Assembly: GCA_900552285.1 (NCBI GenBank)
Contig: URYV01000029.1
Coordinates: 1 to 13,468 of the forward strand
Source: an uncultured Oscillospiraceae bacterium
Lineage (GTDB): Bacteria > Bacillota > Clostridia > Oscillospirales > Acutalibacteraceae
Direction: 5' to 3'
Length of the DNA: 13,468 bases
Positions 7,143-13,107 of this stretch are shown here, in pieces. Under the pieces are notes generated by a model that saw only the letters and a list, made by a program, of their open reading frames with translations, searched no databases and had not been told where the DNA came from. Made by a program: the position numbers and the translations under genes. Position 1 is the first letter of the stretch. Every line of letters starts with the position of its first letter.

Positions 7143-7160
7143 GTGTTATTTTTTTAACAA
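7143..7160. promoter_or_regulatory. Rex-like operator between ttdA and rpe
   Basis: GTGTTAT-TTTT-TTAACAA is an 18-base imperfect palindrome. It matches the Rex redox-repressor consensus TTGTTAA-N4-TTAACAA at 12 of 14 defined positions, with one half-site perfect. Rex senses NADH/NAD and typically controls fermentation, dicarboxylate and electron-transfer genes in Clostridia, which fits ttdAB/mdh/hdr. It lies about 120 bases upstream of ttdA and about 110 upstream of rpe. The region is AT-rich, so a chance match is possible. Confidence 0.45.
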
Positions 7161-7209
7161 TCATTTATGTTTTTTCGTGAACACTATTATGTAATTTTTA
7201 TATACCCTC

Positions 7210-7238
7210 TTGAAGGAACGGGGGGATTGTGATAAAAT
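7210..7238 (+). promoter_or_regulatory. Sigma-A type promoter for rpe-aminotransferase operon
   Basis: TTGAAG (7210-7215), a 17-base spacer and TAAAAT (7233-7238) lie 34 bases before the rpe start. Both hexamers are close to consensus and the spacing is ideal. The leader would be about 27 bases and carries GAAAGGTG as SD. Confidence 0.65.
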
Positions 7239-7271
7239 CAAGGGAAATAATACTTTGAAAGGTGTGTTTTT

Positions 7272-7922
7272 ATGATTCTCGTTGCTCCTTCGGTTCTTTC
7301 GGCGGATTTTGCGCGGCTCGGAGCCGATTGCGATAAAATGAAAGAGGCGGGCGCCGACATTCTTCACTTCGACGTTATGGACGGAATGTTCGTGCCCAAC
7401 ATTTCCTTCGGTATTCCGGTGCTCAAATCGCTGAATAAATACACCGATATGCCCATAGACACTCATCTCATGATAGACGAGCCTCATCGGTATATAAAGG
7501 AATTTGCCGCTGCGGGTTCTGACTATATAACCATTCATTACGAGGCCGAAAGCGACATTGACGGTACCCTCGACCTTATACGGGAGTGCGGAGCCGTGCC
7601 CTCGATTTCCATAAAGCCGGGCACCGACGCCCGCGTCATTTTCCCCTATCTCGAAAAGGTGGGAATGGTGCTTGTCATGTCGGTGGAGCCGGGCTTCGGA
7701 GGTCAGAGCTTTATGCCCTGCGCCGTTGATAAAATCGCCGCGATACGCGCCGAGTGCAACCGTCTCGGACTTTGTGACATGAAGATAGAGGTGGACGGCG
7801 GAATCGGTCTTGAAACCGGCAAAAAGGTCATCGAGGCCGGCGCCGACGTGCTGGTGGCGGGAAGCGCTCTTTTCGGCGCAGACGACCCGGCCGCCTTTGT
7901 AAAAGAAATCAAAAGCTTTTAA
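7272..7922 (+). CDS. rpe: Ribulose-phosphate 3-epimerase
   Basis: This 216-residue TIM-barrel protein interconverts D-ribulose 5-phosphate and D-xylulose 5-phosphate in the pentose phosphate pathway. Family signatures: APSVLSADFARL (5-16), LHFDVMDGMFVPN (31-43) with metal ligands His32 and Asp34, THLMI with His65, the flexible phosphate loop VEPGFGGQSF (138-147), and EVDGGI with the catalytic Asp175. Length is normal. The start at 7272 has a GAAAGGTG site, and the promoter directly upstream supports it. It is the first gene of a two-gene unit; the aminotransferase starts 18 bases after its stop. In many Firmicutes rpe sits with rsgA and prkC, which are absent here, so this is probably a relocated or additional copy. 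Confidence 0.95.
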   Translation: MILVAPSVLSADFARLGADCDKMKEAGADILHFDVMDGMFVPNISFGIPVLKSLNKYTDMPIDTHLMIDEPHRYIKEFAAAGSDYITIHYEAESDIDGTLDLIRECGAVPSISIKPGTDARVIFPYLEKVGMVLVMSVEPGFGGQSFMPCAVDKIAAIRAECNRLGLCDMKIEVDGGIGLETGKKVIEAGADVLVAGSALFGADDPAAFVKEIKSF

Positions 7923-7940
7923 ATTAAAGGAGTCTCTATA

Positions 7941-9134
7941 ATGAATATTCCCTTTTCTCCTCCGGATATTAGCGAATCCGAAATTTCCGAGGTTGTCGAC
8001 ACCCTTCGCTCGGGTTGGATAACCACGGGACCCAAGACCAAAAAGTTTGAAAAACAGATAAAAGAATTTACCGGTGCCGCAGGCTGCGCCTGCCTCAATT
8101 CCCAGACCGCCTGCGGAGAAATGACCCTGAGGCTTCTCGGCGTGGGGGAGGGCGACGAGGTCATCGTTCCGTCATACACCTATACCGCCACTGCAAGCAT
8201 TGTCTGTCATGTGGGAGCCACCCTCAAAATGGTGGATGTAATGCCCGGCACACTTGAAATGGACAGAGAAAAGCTTGCAAACGCAATAACCGATAAGACC
8301 AAGGTGATAATTCCCGTCGACATCGGGGGAATTATGTGCGACTATGACAGCATTTATGAAATCGTTGAGGTAAAAAAATCCCTTTTCACCCCGAAAAACG
8401 ATATTCAAAAGGCATTCGGCCGCATAATCGTCATGGCCGACGGAGCCCATTCTCTCGGAGCGGTCAGAAACGGCGTAAAAAGCGGCAGCCGTGCCGATTT
8501 CACCAATTTTTCTTTCCATGCCGTCAAAAATCTCACCACGGCAGAGGGCGGCGCGGCCGTTTGGCGTCACATCGACGGCATTGATGACGAGGAAATCTAT
8601 AAAAATTATATGCTGCTTTCCCTTCACGGCCAGACCAAGGACGCGCTGCACAAAAGCGGTATCGGCGCATGGGAATACGACATTGTGGAGCCCTATTTCA
8701 AGTGTAACATGACCGATATTATGGCTTCTCTCGGTCTTGCCCAGCTTGCCAGATATGACGGGCTGCTCGCCCGCCGCCGGCAGATAATCTCAAGGTATAA
8801 CGAGGCCTTTGCCGACGAGAGGTTTATAACCCCCGTTCACAAGGGTGAAAACTTCTGCTCAAGCGGACACCTTTACCTTCTCCGCATAAACGGCGCCGAC
8901 CACGAAAAGCGGTGTGAAATAATCCGCAAAATGGGGGAAAAGGGCGTCGCCTGCAACGTGCATTATAAGCCGCTGCCCTTGCTTTCGGCATATAAAAAGC
9001 GCGGCTTTGACATTGCCGACTATCCCGAAAGCTACAAGATGTATGAAAACGAGGTTTCGCTGCCTCTCCACACGCTGCTTACCGACGAGCAGGTGGAGTA
9101 TATAATTTCCTCTTTAAAGGAAATCGTCAAATAA
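7941..9134 (+). CDS. DegT/DnrJ/EryC1 (ArnB-type) PLP-dependent aminotransferase
   Basis: A 397-residue member of the family that mostly transfers an amino group to keto-sugars bound to nucleotides. Visible features: the N-terminal IPFSPPDISESEI pattern followed by LRSGWITTGP (22-31), the EVIVPSYTYTATA segment (73-85), Asp167 and His170 in ADGAHS (contacts to the PLP ring), and the Schiff-base Lys196 in SFHAVKNLTTAEGG. The C-terminal half has the usual HLYLLRI and NVHYKPLPLL motifs. There is an extra stretch at about 142-160 (VEVKKSLFTPKNDIQKAFG) before the Asp-containing strand; the core family usually passes directly from the 'I..IA' helix to this strand. The ATG at 7941 has AAAGGAG. It is co-transcribed with rpe. 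No sugar nucleotide genes are present in the window, so the substrate is unknown; PseC/ArnB-like sugar amination is the default guess. Confidence 0.85.
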   Translation: MNIPFSPPDISESEISEVVDTLRSGWITTGPKTKKFEKQIKEFTGAAGCACLNSQTACGEMTLRLLGVGEGDEVIVPSYTYTATASIVCHVGATLKMVDVMPGTLEMDREKLANAITDKTKVIIPVDIGGIMCDYDSIYEIVEVKKSLFTPKNDIQKAFGRIIVMADGAHSLGAVRNGVKSGSRADFTNFSFHAVKNLTTAEGGAAVWRHIDGIDDEEIYKNYMLLSLHGQTKDALHKSGIGAWEYDIVEPYFKCNMTDIMASLGLAQLARYDGLLARRRQIISRYNEAFADERFITPVHKGENFCSSGHLYLLRINGADHEKRCEIIRKMGEKGVACNVHYKPLPLLSAYKKRGFDIADYPESYKMYENEVSLPLHTLLTDEQVEYIISSLKEIVK

Positions 9135-9145
9135 AAACAAAAAAC

Positions 9146-9193
9146 AAAGCAGAAACATTTCGGACCGAAGCTGCCGATGTTTCTGCTTTTTTT
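9146..9193. terminator. Strong, probably bidirectional Rho-independent terminator
   Basis: A perfect 13-pair stem (AAAGCAGAAACAT at 9146-9158 with ATGTTTCTGCTTT at 9177-9189) surrounds an 18-base loop and is followed by a T-run to 9193. On the other strand the stem is followed by GTTTTTTGTTTTT. It lies between the convergent aminotransferase (plus) and methyltransferase (minus) genes and can serve both. Confidence 0.88.
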
Positions 9194-9229
9194 GTCGAAA
9201 AATCCCGATGGCGATTCTGTTTTGAAGAA

Positions 9230-9964
9230 TTATACCTTGCCGTAAAAGCAAAGGGTGTTGTAGGGGAAAATAATCTTGCCGTCCCGTTGATATTTTTCAA
9301 AAATCATTTCACAGCCGCCGACAAATTCCTCAAAACTTTTTCCGTCTTCTTTGGGAGCAAAAGACGAGGAAAGCTGCCTTTTAATAAAATGCTCTCGGTC
9401 AAGTGTCACGTGGTTTTTAAAGCAAACCCTTTCGGGAGCGCTTTCAAAGAAATCGGAAAATGCCGTCCCTTCAAAATCAAACCCGTTTGACGAGCCCTTG
9501 AAGTCGGGGCAAAGACATTTAAAAAGGGCGTTGCAGTCACGAATCACGGGGCTTTCTTTGTCCTTGTTGTTCCATACGAGAACGACAAATCCGTTGTCCT
9601 TTAAAATTCTTTTACATTCCTTTTTGAAGGCCGATTTGTCAAACCAATGAAAGGCTTGGGCGGCGGTGACGATGTCGGCGCTTTTGTCGGCAAGAGTCGT
9701 GTTTTCGGCCGTCCCGTTTATCCATGTAATGTCGCTTTTTGCGGCAGCCGCTCTCATGTCGGGGTTTGGCTCGACGGCAAGAACCTTTTTCACATACGGG
9801 CAAAGCGCCGCCGAAAAAATTCCCGTTCCGGCGCCGATGTCGGCCGCAACCGTTTTCTCGGATATTATTTGCTTTTCCGTAAGATAATCAAAAAGTGCGG
9901 CGGGATATGACGGGCGGGCAAAGGCATAAACGTCTCCTTTGCCGTTAAATCTTTCGGTGCTCAT
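9230..9964 (-). CDS. Class I SAM-dependent methyltransferase (Methyltransferase_11-like)
   Basis: A 244-residue protein with the Rossmann SAM site: motif I ADIGAGTGIF (41-50), an acidic residue at the end of the next strand (AVEPNPDM), and a motif resembling AQAFHWFD after the third strand. This arrangement is common in small-molecule methyltransferases related to trans-aconitate or ubiquinone-type enzymes. The N-terminal RFNGKGDVYAFARPSYP pattern recurs in this uncharacterised group and is usually followed by SAM motif I, as here. I chose ATG 9964 (MSTERF) because the homologous block begins there and GAGG lies ten bases upstream; the frame is open further upstream but runs into the rubrerythrin terminator. 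No substrate can be named. It follows rubrerythrin at 70 bases with a hairpin between them. Confidence 0.82.
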   Translation of the reverse strand: MSTERFNGKGDVYAFARPSYPAALFDYLTEKQIISEKTVAADIGAGTGIFSAALCPYVKKVLAVEPNPDMRAAAAKSDITWINGTAENTTLADKSADIVTAAQAFHWFDKSAFKKECKRILKDNGFVVLVWNNKDKESPVIRDCNALFKCLCPDFKGSSNGFDFEGTAFSDFFESAPERVCFKNHVTLDREHFIKRQLSSSFAPKEDGKSFEEFVGGCEMIFEKYQRDGKIIFPYNTLCFYGKV

Positions 9965-9989
9965 TATGTTTGTACCTCTAAAACAAAAA

Positions 9990-10029
9990 TTAAGTAAAAC
10001 AGCCGCCCGAAAGAAACGTCGGACGGCCG
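9990..10029 (-). terminator. Terminator after rubrerythrin
   Basis: On the minus strand an inverted repeat of ten pairs with two G-U wobbles (10020-10029 with 10000-10009; ten-base loop) follows the rubrerythrin stop by a few bases. Next comes TTTTACTTAATTTTTG, an interrupted U-rich tract. A plausible intrinsic terminator; some read-through into the methyltransferase is likely because I see no separate promoter for that gene. Confidence 0.6.
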
Positions 10030-10034
10030 AAAAA

Positions 10035-10568
10035 TCAATAGTTCTCCGCTTTAAGACGGAAATAGCTTCTCGGATGGGCGCAGACGGGACATACCTCCGG
10101 CGCCGCCTTTCCGATGTGAATGTGGCCGCAGTTGGAGCACTCCCAAACCATGTCTCCGTCGCGGGAGAAAACAAGACTTCCGTTTACGTTGGCAAGCAGC
10201 TTTTTATAACGCTCCTCGTGGGTCTTTTCGATTTCGCCCACCTTTTCGAAAAGCTCGGCAATGTCGTCAAAGCCCTCGGCCCTTGCCTCTTCGGCAAAAC
10301 CCTTATACATATCGGTCCATTCGAAGTTTTCGCCCGCCGCCGCATCGGAAAGATTGTCTGCGGTGCCGTTTATGCCCGAAAGGAGTTTAAACCAAATTTT
10401 TGCGTGCTCCTTTTCGTTTGCCGCGGTTTCCTCGAAAAGCTGGGCAATCTGAACAAAGCCTTCCTTTTTCGCCTTTGAGGCATAAAAGTCATATTTTGTT
10501 CTTGCCTGAGATTCGCCGGCAAAAGCCGCCTTAAGATTTGCCTCGGTTCTTGAGCCTTTAAGTTCCAT
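10035..10568 (-). CDS. rbr: Rubrerythrin
   Basis: A 177-residue protein with an N-terminal four-helix ferritin-like di-iron domain and a C-terminal rubredoxin knot. Di-iron ligands visible: Glu19 (AGESQA), Glu52 and His55 (NEKEH), Glu80 (GENFEW), Glu93/94, Glu114 and His117 (EKTHEERY). The FeS4 cysteines are 144/147 and 160/163 (CSNC, CPVC). Rubrerythrin reduces hydrogen peroxide to water with electrons from NADH through reductases, protecting anaerobes from oxygen. ATG 10568 has AAAGGAG eight bases upstream and gives the standard N-terminus MELKGS.TE.NL; an in-frame extension upstream would lie in the promoter. It has its own near-perfect promoter and a palindromic operator candidate, so it is regulated independently of the upstream folA. 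Confidence 0.95.
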   Translation of the reverse strand: MELKGSRTEANLKAAFAGESQARTKYDFYASKAKKEGFVQIAQLFEETAANEKEHAKIWFKLLSGINGTADNLSDAAAGENFEWTDMYKGFAEEARAEGFDDIAELFEKVGEIEKTHEERYKKLLANVNGSLVFSRDGDMVWECSNCGHIHIGKAAPEVCPVCAHPRSYFRLKAENY

Positions 10569-10586
10569 AAATAACACTCCTTTAAA

Positions 10587-10603
10587 AGTAATAATAATTA
10601 CTA
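10587..10603. promoter_or_regulatory. Palindromic operator candidate (PerR-like) at the rubrerythrin start site
   Basis: AGTAAT-AATA-ATTACT (10587-10602) is a perfect 6-base inverted repeat with a 4-base centre. Bases 10589-10603 match the PerR box TTATAATNATTATAA at 11 of 14 defined positions. It begins where transcription should start, downstream of the -10 box, a good place for a repressor. PerR controls rubrerythrins in Clostridium. The AT-richness raises the chance of a random match. Confidence 0.4.
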
Positions 10604-10608
10604 TTTTT

Positions 10609-10637
10609 ATTATAGTCCCTTTTTTAAAAAAAGTCAA
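10609..10637 (-). promoter_or_regulatory. Near-consensus sigma-A promoter for rubrerythrin
   Basis: TTGACT (10632-10637), a 17-base spacer and TATAAT (10609-10614) on the minus strand. Eleven of twelve hexamer bases match consensus. The -35 box lies just after the end of folA (stop at 10645). Confidence 0.85.
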
Positions 10638-10644
10638 GCCCTTT

Positions 10645-11145
10645 TTATATTTCTTCGGGCTCAAGATTTTCATAGGTGCAGAAAACAAATTCATGGCCGT
10701 TTTCTTTTATGGGGTCGCTTTCCTTTGAAAGTTTCCAGTTCGGTTCGCGGTCGAGATTTTTTATAAACACGTCGGCCCCGCCGTCGTCGGCCACCTTAGT
10801 AATATATGCGGTTTTGCAGAAATTATAGAGAGCGTTGTAAATTTCCGCTCCGCCCATGACAAAAACATCGCCGTCGTTTTTGTCGATGATTTTAAAAAGC
10901 TGCTCAACCGAAAAGACAACCTCGGCTCCGTCGCAGCGGAAATCCCTGTTTCTCGTCAGCACGATGTTGCGCCGATTTTTGAGCGGCCGCCCGCCGGGGA
11001 GGGAAAGCAGAGTTTTTCTCCCCATGACGACGGTTTTTCCCGAGGTGGTTTCGCGGAAAAATTTCATGTCGGAGGGGAGGGAAAAAAGCAGGTCTCCGCC
11101 CTTTCCTATTCCCCAGTTTTTGTCGACGCATACTATATAATTCAT
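10645..11145 (-). CDS. folA: Dihydrofolate reductase
   Basis: A 166-residue enzyme that reduces dihydrofolate to tetrahydrofolate with NADPH. Visible family motifs: NWGIGKGGDLLFSLPSDM (10-27) with catalytic Asp26 in the expected place, GKTVVMGRKTLLSLP (36-50) for NADPH binding, LPGGRPLKNRRNIVLTR, and FVMGGAEIY (95-103). Length is typical for bacterial chromosomal DHFR. The start ATG at 11145 has GGGAGG seven bases upstream, inside the end of the alaX-like gene; only one base separates the two genes. They are therefore one transcript. In many Firmicutes folA follows thyA; no thyA is seen here. Confidence 0.93.
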   Translation of the reverse strand: MNYIVCVDKNWGIGKGGDLLFSLPSDMKFFRETTSGKTVVMGRKTLLSLPGGRPLKNRRNIVLTRNRDFRCDGAEVVFSVEQLFKIIDKNDGDVFVMGGAEIYNALYNFCKTAYITKVADDGGADVFIKNLDREPNWKLSKESDPIKENGHEFVFCTYENLEPEEI

Positions 11146-11146
11146 G

Positions 11147-12328
11147 TTATTTCCTCCCTGCGGTTTTGATAAAGATTTCGCCGCGCTCTTTCCAGTCGGA
11201 GCAGAAATTTCCGCCCCCTTGGGCAAAGGCTTTTGAGCCGCCGCCCTTGCCGCCGTAAAGACCGTTTAAAATTTCACAAAGATATTTGCAGTCAAAGGGG
11301 CTGTTCTTTGCGGCACCAAGCACATAATTTATGCGGCTGTTTTCGGCAAATACGAGAACGGCGCAGTCGGCTTTTTCGCAAACCTTGTTAAGCAGCGTTC
11401 TTGCCTCCTTTTGGCCGACGTTTTCGAGAAAGGAAACGGCAAAGCCGTCTTTTGCCGAGGAGACAATCTCCCTTGCCCGAAATTCCGACAAAAGCGAGGT
11501 TTTTTCCTTAATGGTGAGGTTAAGCTCGGATATTTTTTGCTTCATGTCGCATATCCGCTCGGGAAGACTCGAAAATTCCGAGGAAAACATTTCGGCCGAG
11601 CGCCTTGCGATTTCGGTTTGTTTTTCGAAAAATTCAAAGGCGCGCTTTCCGCAAAGAAAGGTCAGGCGGCTGCCCGAACGGTTCTTTTCGGCCTTGACGA
11701 CCTTTATAATTCCCACCGTTCCCGTAAAGGCGGCGGGGGTTCCGCAGCAGGTGCATATATCTCCTCCGACGATTTCCACCACCCTCGGGCGGTCTCCGCC
11801 CTTTTCGGAGATTTTTCGCACCTTTTTGTTCTTAAGCTCGCCGAGAGAGGCGTAGTAGGTTTTTATGGGCAGATTTTGATATATTTGATTGTTGCAAAAT
11901 TCCTCGGCCTTTTTGATTTCCTCGGCCGAAACCTCCCGTTCAAGGTCGATGGTGGCAAGTTCGGAATTCATGTGAAATCCGACGTTTTTTATGCCGAACA
12001 GATGCCAAAAGGCATAGGACAGCATATGTTCGCCGGTGTGCTGCTGAATGTTGTCGAGACGAAGGGAGCCGTCCACCGCCATGGTGTATTCCTTTCCCTC
12101 TTCGAGAGGCAGGCTGCAAAGATGTATTATCTCGCCGCCGTCAAAGAAGGTGTCGAGGACATCCGCCTTTCCGATTTTTCCCCTGTCTCCCGGCTGGCCG
12201 CCCCCTTCGGGGAAAAACACCGTCACATCGGTTTTGACGGCAAATCCGCCGTCGGTTTTTTTGCAGCTTTCCACACGGCATTTTCCGCCGAGCAGAAAGG
12301 AATCGTTTTCGTAAAGCTTTTCGGTCAC
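11147..12328 (-). CDS. alaX: Alanyl-tRNA editing protein AlaX, long form with C-terminal DHHA1 domain
   Basis: A 393-residue protein resembling the editing half of alanyl-tRNA synthetase, which hydrolyses Ser- or Gly-tRNA(Ala) in trans. Visible: FFPEGGGQPGDRG (38-50), the zinc motif HTGEH (His97, His101), CTCCGTP at 192-198, a predicted coiled-coil or helical linker (about 235-300), and the C-terminal DHHA1 signature LYGGKGGGSKAFAQGGG (about 357-373). The usual CxxxH zinc pair reads Cys194-C-G-T-Pro198 here, so the last His is missing. Start: GTG at 12328, with GGGGGA seven bases upstream, gives the usual short N-terminal strand; no ATG is available close by. A TTGACT/TATAAT promoter lies just upstream. 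folA follows one base after the stop. Confidence 0.88.
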   Translation of the reverse strand: MTEKLYENDSFLLGGKCRVESCKKTDGGFAVKTDVTVFFPEGGGQPGDRGKIGKADVLDTFFDGGEIIHLCSLPLEEGKEYTMAVDGSLRLDNIQQHTGEHMLSYAFWHLFGIKNVGFHMNSELATIDLEREVSAEEIKKAEEFCNNQIYQNLPIKTYYASLGELKNKKVRKISEKGGDRPRVVEIVGGDICTCCGTPAAFTGTVGIIKVVKAEKNRSGSRLTFLCGKRAFEFFEKQTEIARRSAEMFSSEFSSLPERICDMKQKISELNLTIKEKTSLLSEFRAREIVSSAKDGFAVSFLENVGQKEARTLLNKVCEKADCAVLVFAENSRINYVLGAAKNSPFDCKYLCEILNGLYGGKGGGSKAFAQGGGNFCSDWKERGEIFIKTAGRK

Positions 12329-12359
12329 TGTTTTGTCCCCCGTTATGTGTTCTGTTAAA

Positions 12360-12387
12360 ATTATAAACGGGCAAAAATAAAAGTCAA
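12360..12387 (-). promoter_or_regulatory. Sigma-A promoter for alaX-folA
   Basis: TTGACT (12382-12387), a 16-base spacer and TATAAT (12360-12365) on the minus strand, 32 bases before the GTG start. Eleven of twelve hexamer bases match consensus. Confidence 0.8.
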
Positions 12388-12454
12388 GTAAAATGTCACC
12401 GGGAGTCGGTATCGGAATAGAATGGTAGTGAAGGCTGGAAAGGAGGAAAAACTA

Positions 12455-12580
12455 ATGTGCAACGGTAATTTCTTCGGCAATGCTTCCAACTGCTGGATCA
12501 TTATGCTCGTTCTCTTACTGCTCCTCGGTTGCGGCGGCAGCAATAACAACGACTGCGGCTGCGGTTGCGGCTGTCAGTAA
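12455..12580 (+). CDS. 41-residue Cys/Gly-rich peptide with one membrane segment
   Basis: A short gene with a strong SD (AAGGAGG at 12440-12446, eight bases before ATG) and its own terminator right after the stop. The peptide starts with MCNGNFFGNASNCW, has one hydrophobic run WIIMLVLLLLLG (14-25), then CGGSNNND and an alternating tail CGCGCGCQ (34-41). There are seven cysteines in all. It resembles the YjcZ-like and related tiny hydrophobic Gly/Cys-rich peptides annotated in Firmicutes, some linked to sporulation, but I cannot assign it to a named family. The alternating Cys-Gly tail could bind metal or crosslink a coat layer. A lipobox-like LLGC at 23-26 exists, but there is no basic residue before the hydrophobic run. 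Divergent from alaX and 167 bases before mazF. Confidence 0.75.
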   Translation: MCNGNFFGNASNCWIIMLVLLLLLGCGGSNNNDCGCGCGCQ

Positions 12581-12591
12581 AACTTAAAAAG

Positions 12592-12629
12592 GGTGAAGAA
12601 CGGTTTTTTGCCGTTCTTCACCTCTTTTT
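12592..12629 (+). terminator. Rho-independent terminator after the small Cys-rich gene
   Basis: A perfect 12-pair stem (GGTGAAGAACGG at 12592-12603 with CCGTTCTTCACC at 12611-12622), a 7-base loop and the tail TCTTTTT. It begins 12 bases after the peptide stop codon, confirming that the short gene is a separate transcript. Confidence 0.9.
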
Positions 12630-12718
12630 GTAACACAGGCGGGACAACCTCCGTACAATATATCGGAAGCATTCGGAATAAATCGCGTTTAAGATGCCAA
12701 AGATAGGTGTGAAAACTT

Positions 12719-12732
12719 CGGCCGAAAGGCCG
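12719..12732 (+). promoter_or_regulatory. Leader hairpin just before the mazF ribosome site
   Basis: CGGCC-GAAA-GGCCG forms a 5-pair stem closed by a GAAA tetraloop. It ends three bases before the SD (GGAGG, 12736-12740). It may influence ribosome access or mRNA stability of the toxin gene. Confidence 0.4.
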
Positions 12733-12747
12733 TGCGGAGGTGTTTTT

Positions 12748-13089
12748 ATGCAGGTAAAACGGGGAGATATTTATTATGCCGATTTAAGCCCGGTGGTGGG
12801 CTCGGAGCAGGGTGGAATCAGACCGGTACTTATAGTTCAGAACGACGTGGGAAACAAGTTCAGTCCCACCGTTATTGCCGCGGCCATAACAAGCCAAAGC
12901 CAAAAAACCGCTCTTCCCACCCATATAAAAATCAATTCGGCAAAAACAGGCCTTCAAAAGGACTCGATAGTTCTTCTCGAGCAGGTCAGAACCCTTGACA
13001 AAAAGCGGCTCAAAAGCCGCATGGGCGCGCTGGACAGCTTTTCCATGAATCTTATCGACAAGGCCCTTTCGGTGTCCTTCGGTCTTTAA
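12748..13089 (+). CDS. mazF: MazF/PemK-family endoribonuclease (NdoA/EndoA type), no adjacent antitoxin
   Basis: A 113-residue mRNA interferase very like Bacillus NdoA, which cuts single-stranded RNA at a short sequence. Visible: VKRGDIYYADLSPVVGSEQG (3-22), RPVLIVQND with catalytic Arg25, AAIT with Thr48, LPTHI, and LLEQVRTLDKKRL (76-88). Length is typical. I chose ATG 12748 because GGAGG lies seven bases upstream and the family begins with MxVKRGD. An in-frame ATG at 12694 would add 18 residues unlike the family. Usually a short RHH-type antitoxin gene directly precedes it; here the preceding 118 bases hold only a hairpin and no reading frame with a ribosome site. So it is an orphan, or its antitoxin is elsewhere. 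Convergent with the kinase at 18 bases. Confidence 0.93.
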   Translation: MQVKRGDIYYADLSPVVGSEQGGIRPVLIVQNDVGNKFSPTVIAAAITSQSQKTALPTHIKINSAKTGLQKDSIVLLEQVRTLDKKRLKSRMGALDSFSMNLIDKALSVSFGL

Positions 13090-13107
13090 AAATTATTTTT
13101 CCGAACG

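Noticed and set aside
7142..7185. Longer inverted repeat AGTGTT...AACACT
   Set aside because: Only six bases per arm with a 32-base loop in AT-rich DNA; the shorter Rex-like palindrome explains the region better.
11411..12358. Open frame of 315 codons on the plus strand opposite alaX
   Set aside because: Antisense to a protein with clear AlaX motifs; it also starts without an SD.
12521..12532. Lipobox-like LLGC in the small peptide
   Set aside because: No positively charged residue precedes the hydrophobic stretch and position -2 is Leu; not a credible lipoprotein signal, though not fully excluded.
12694..12747. Upstream in-frame ATG extending MazF by 18 residues
   Set aside because: The extension contains the hairpin and the SD of the downstream start, and the family starts at MxVKRGD.
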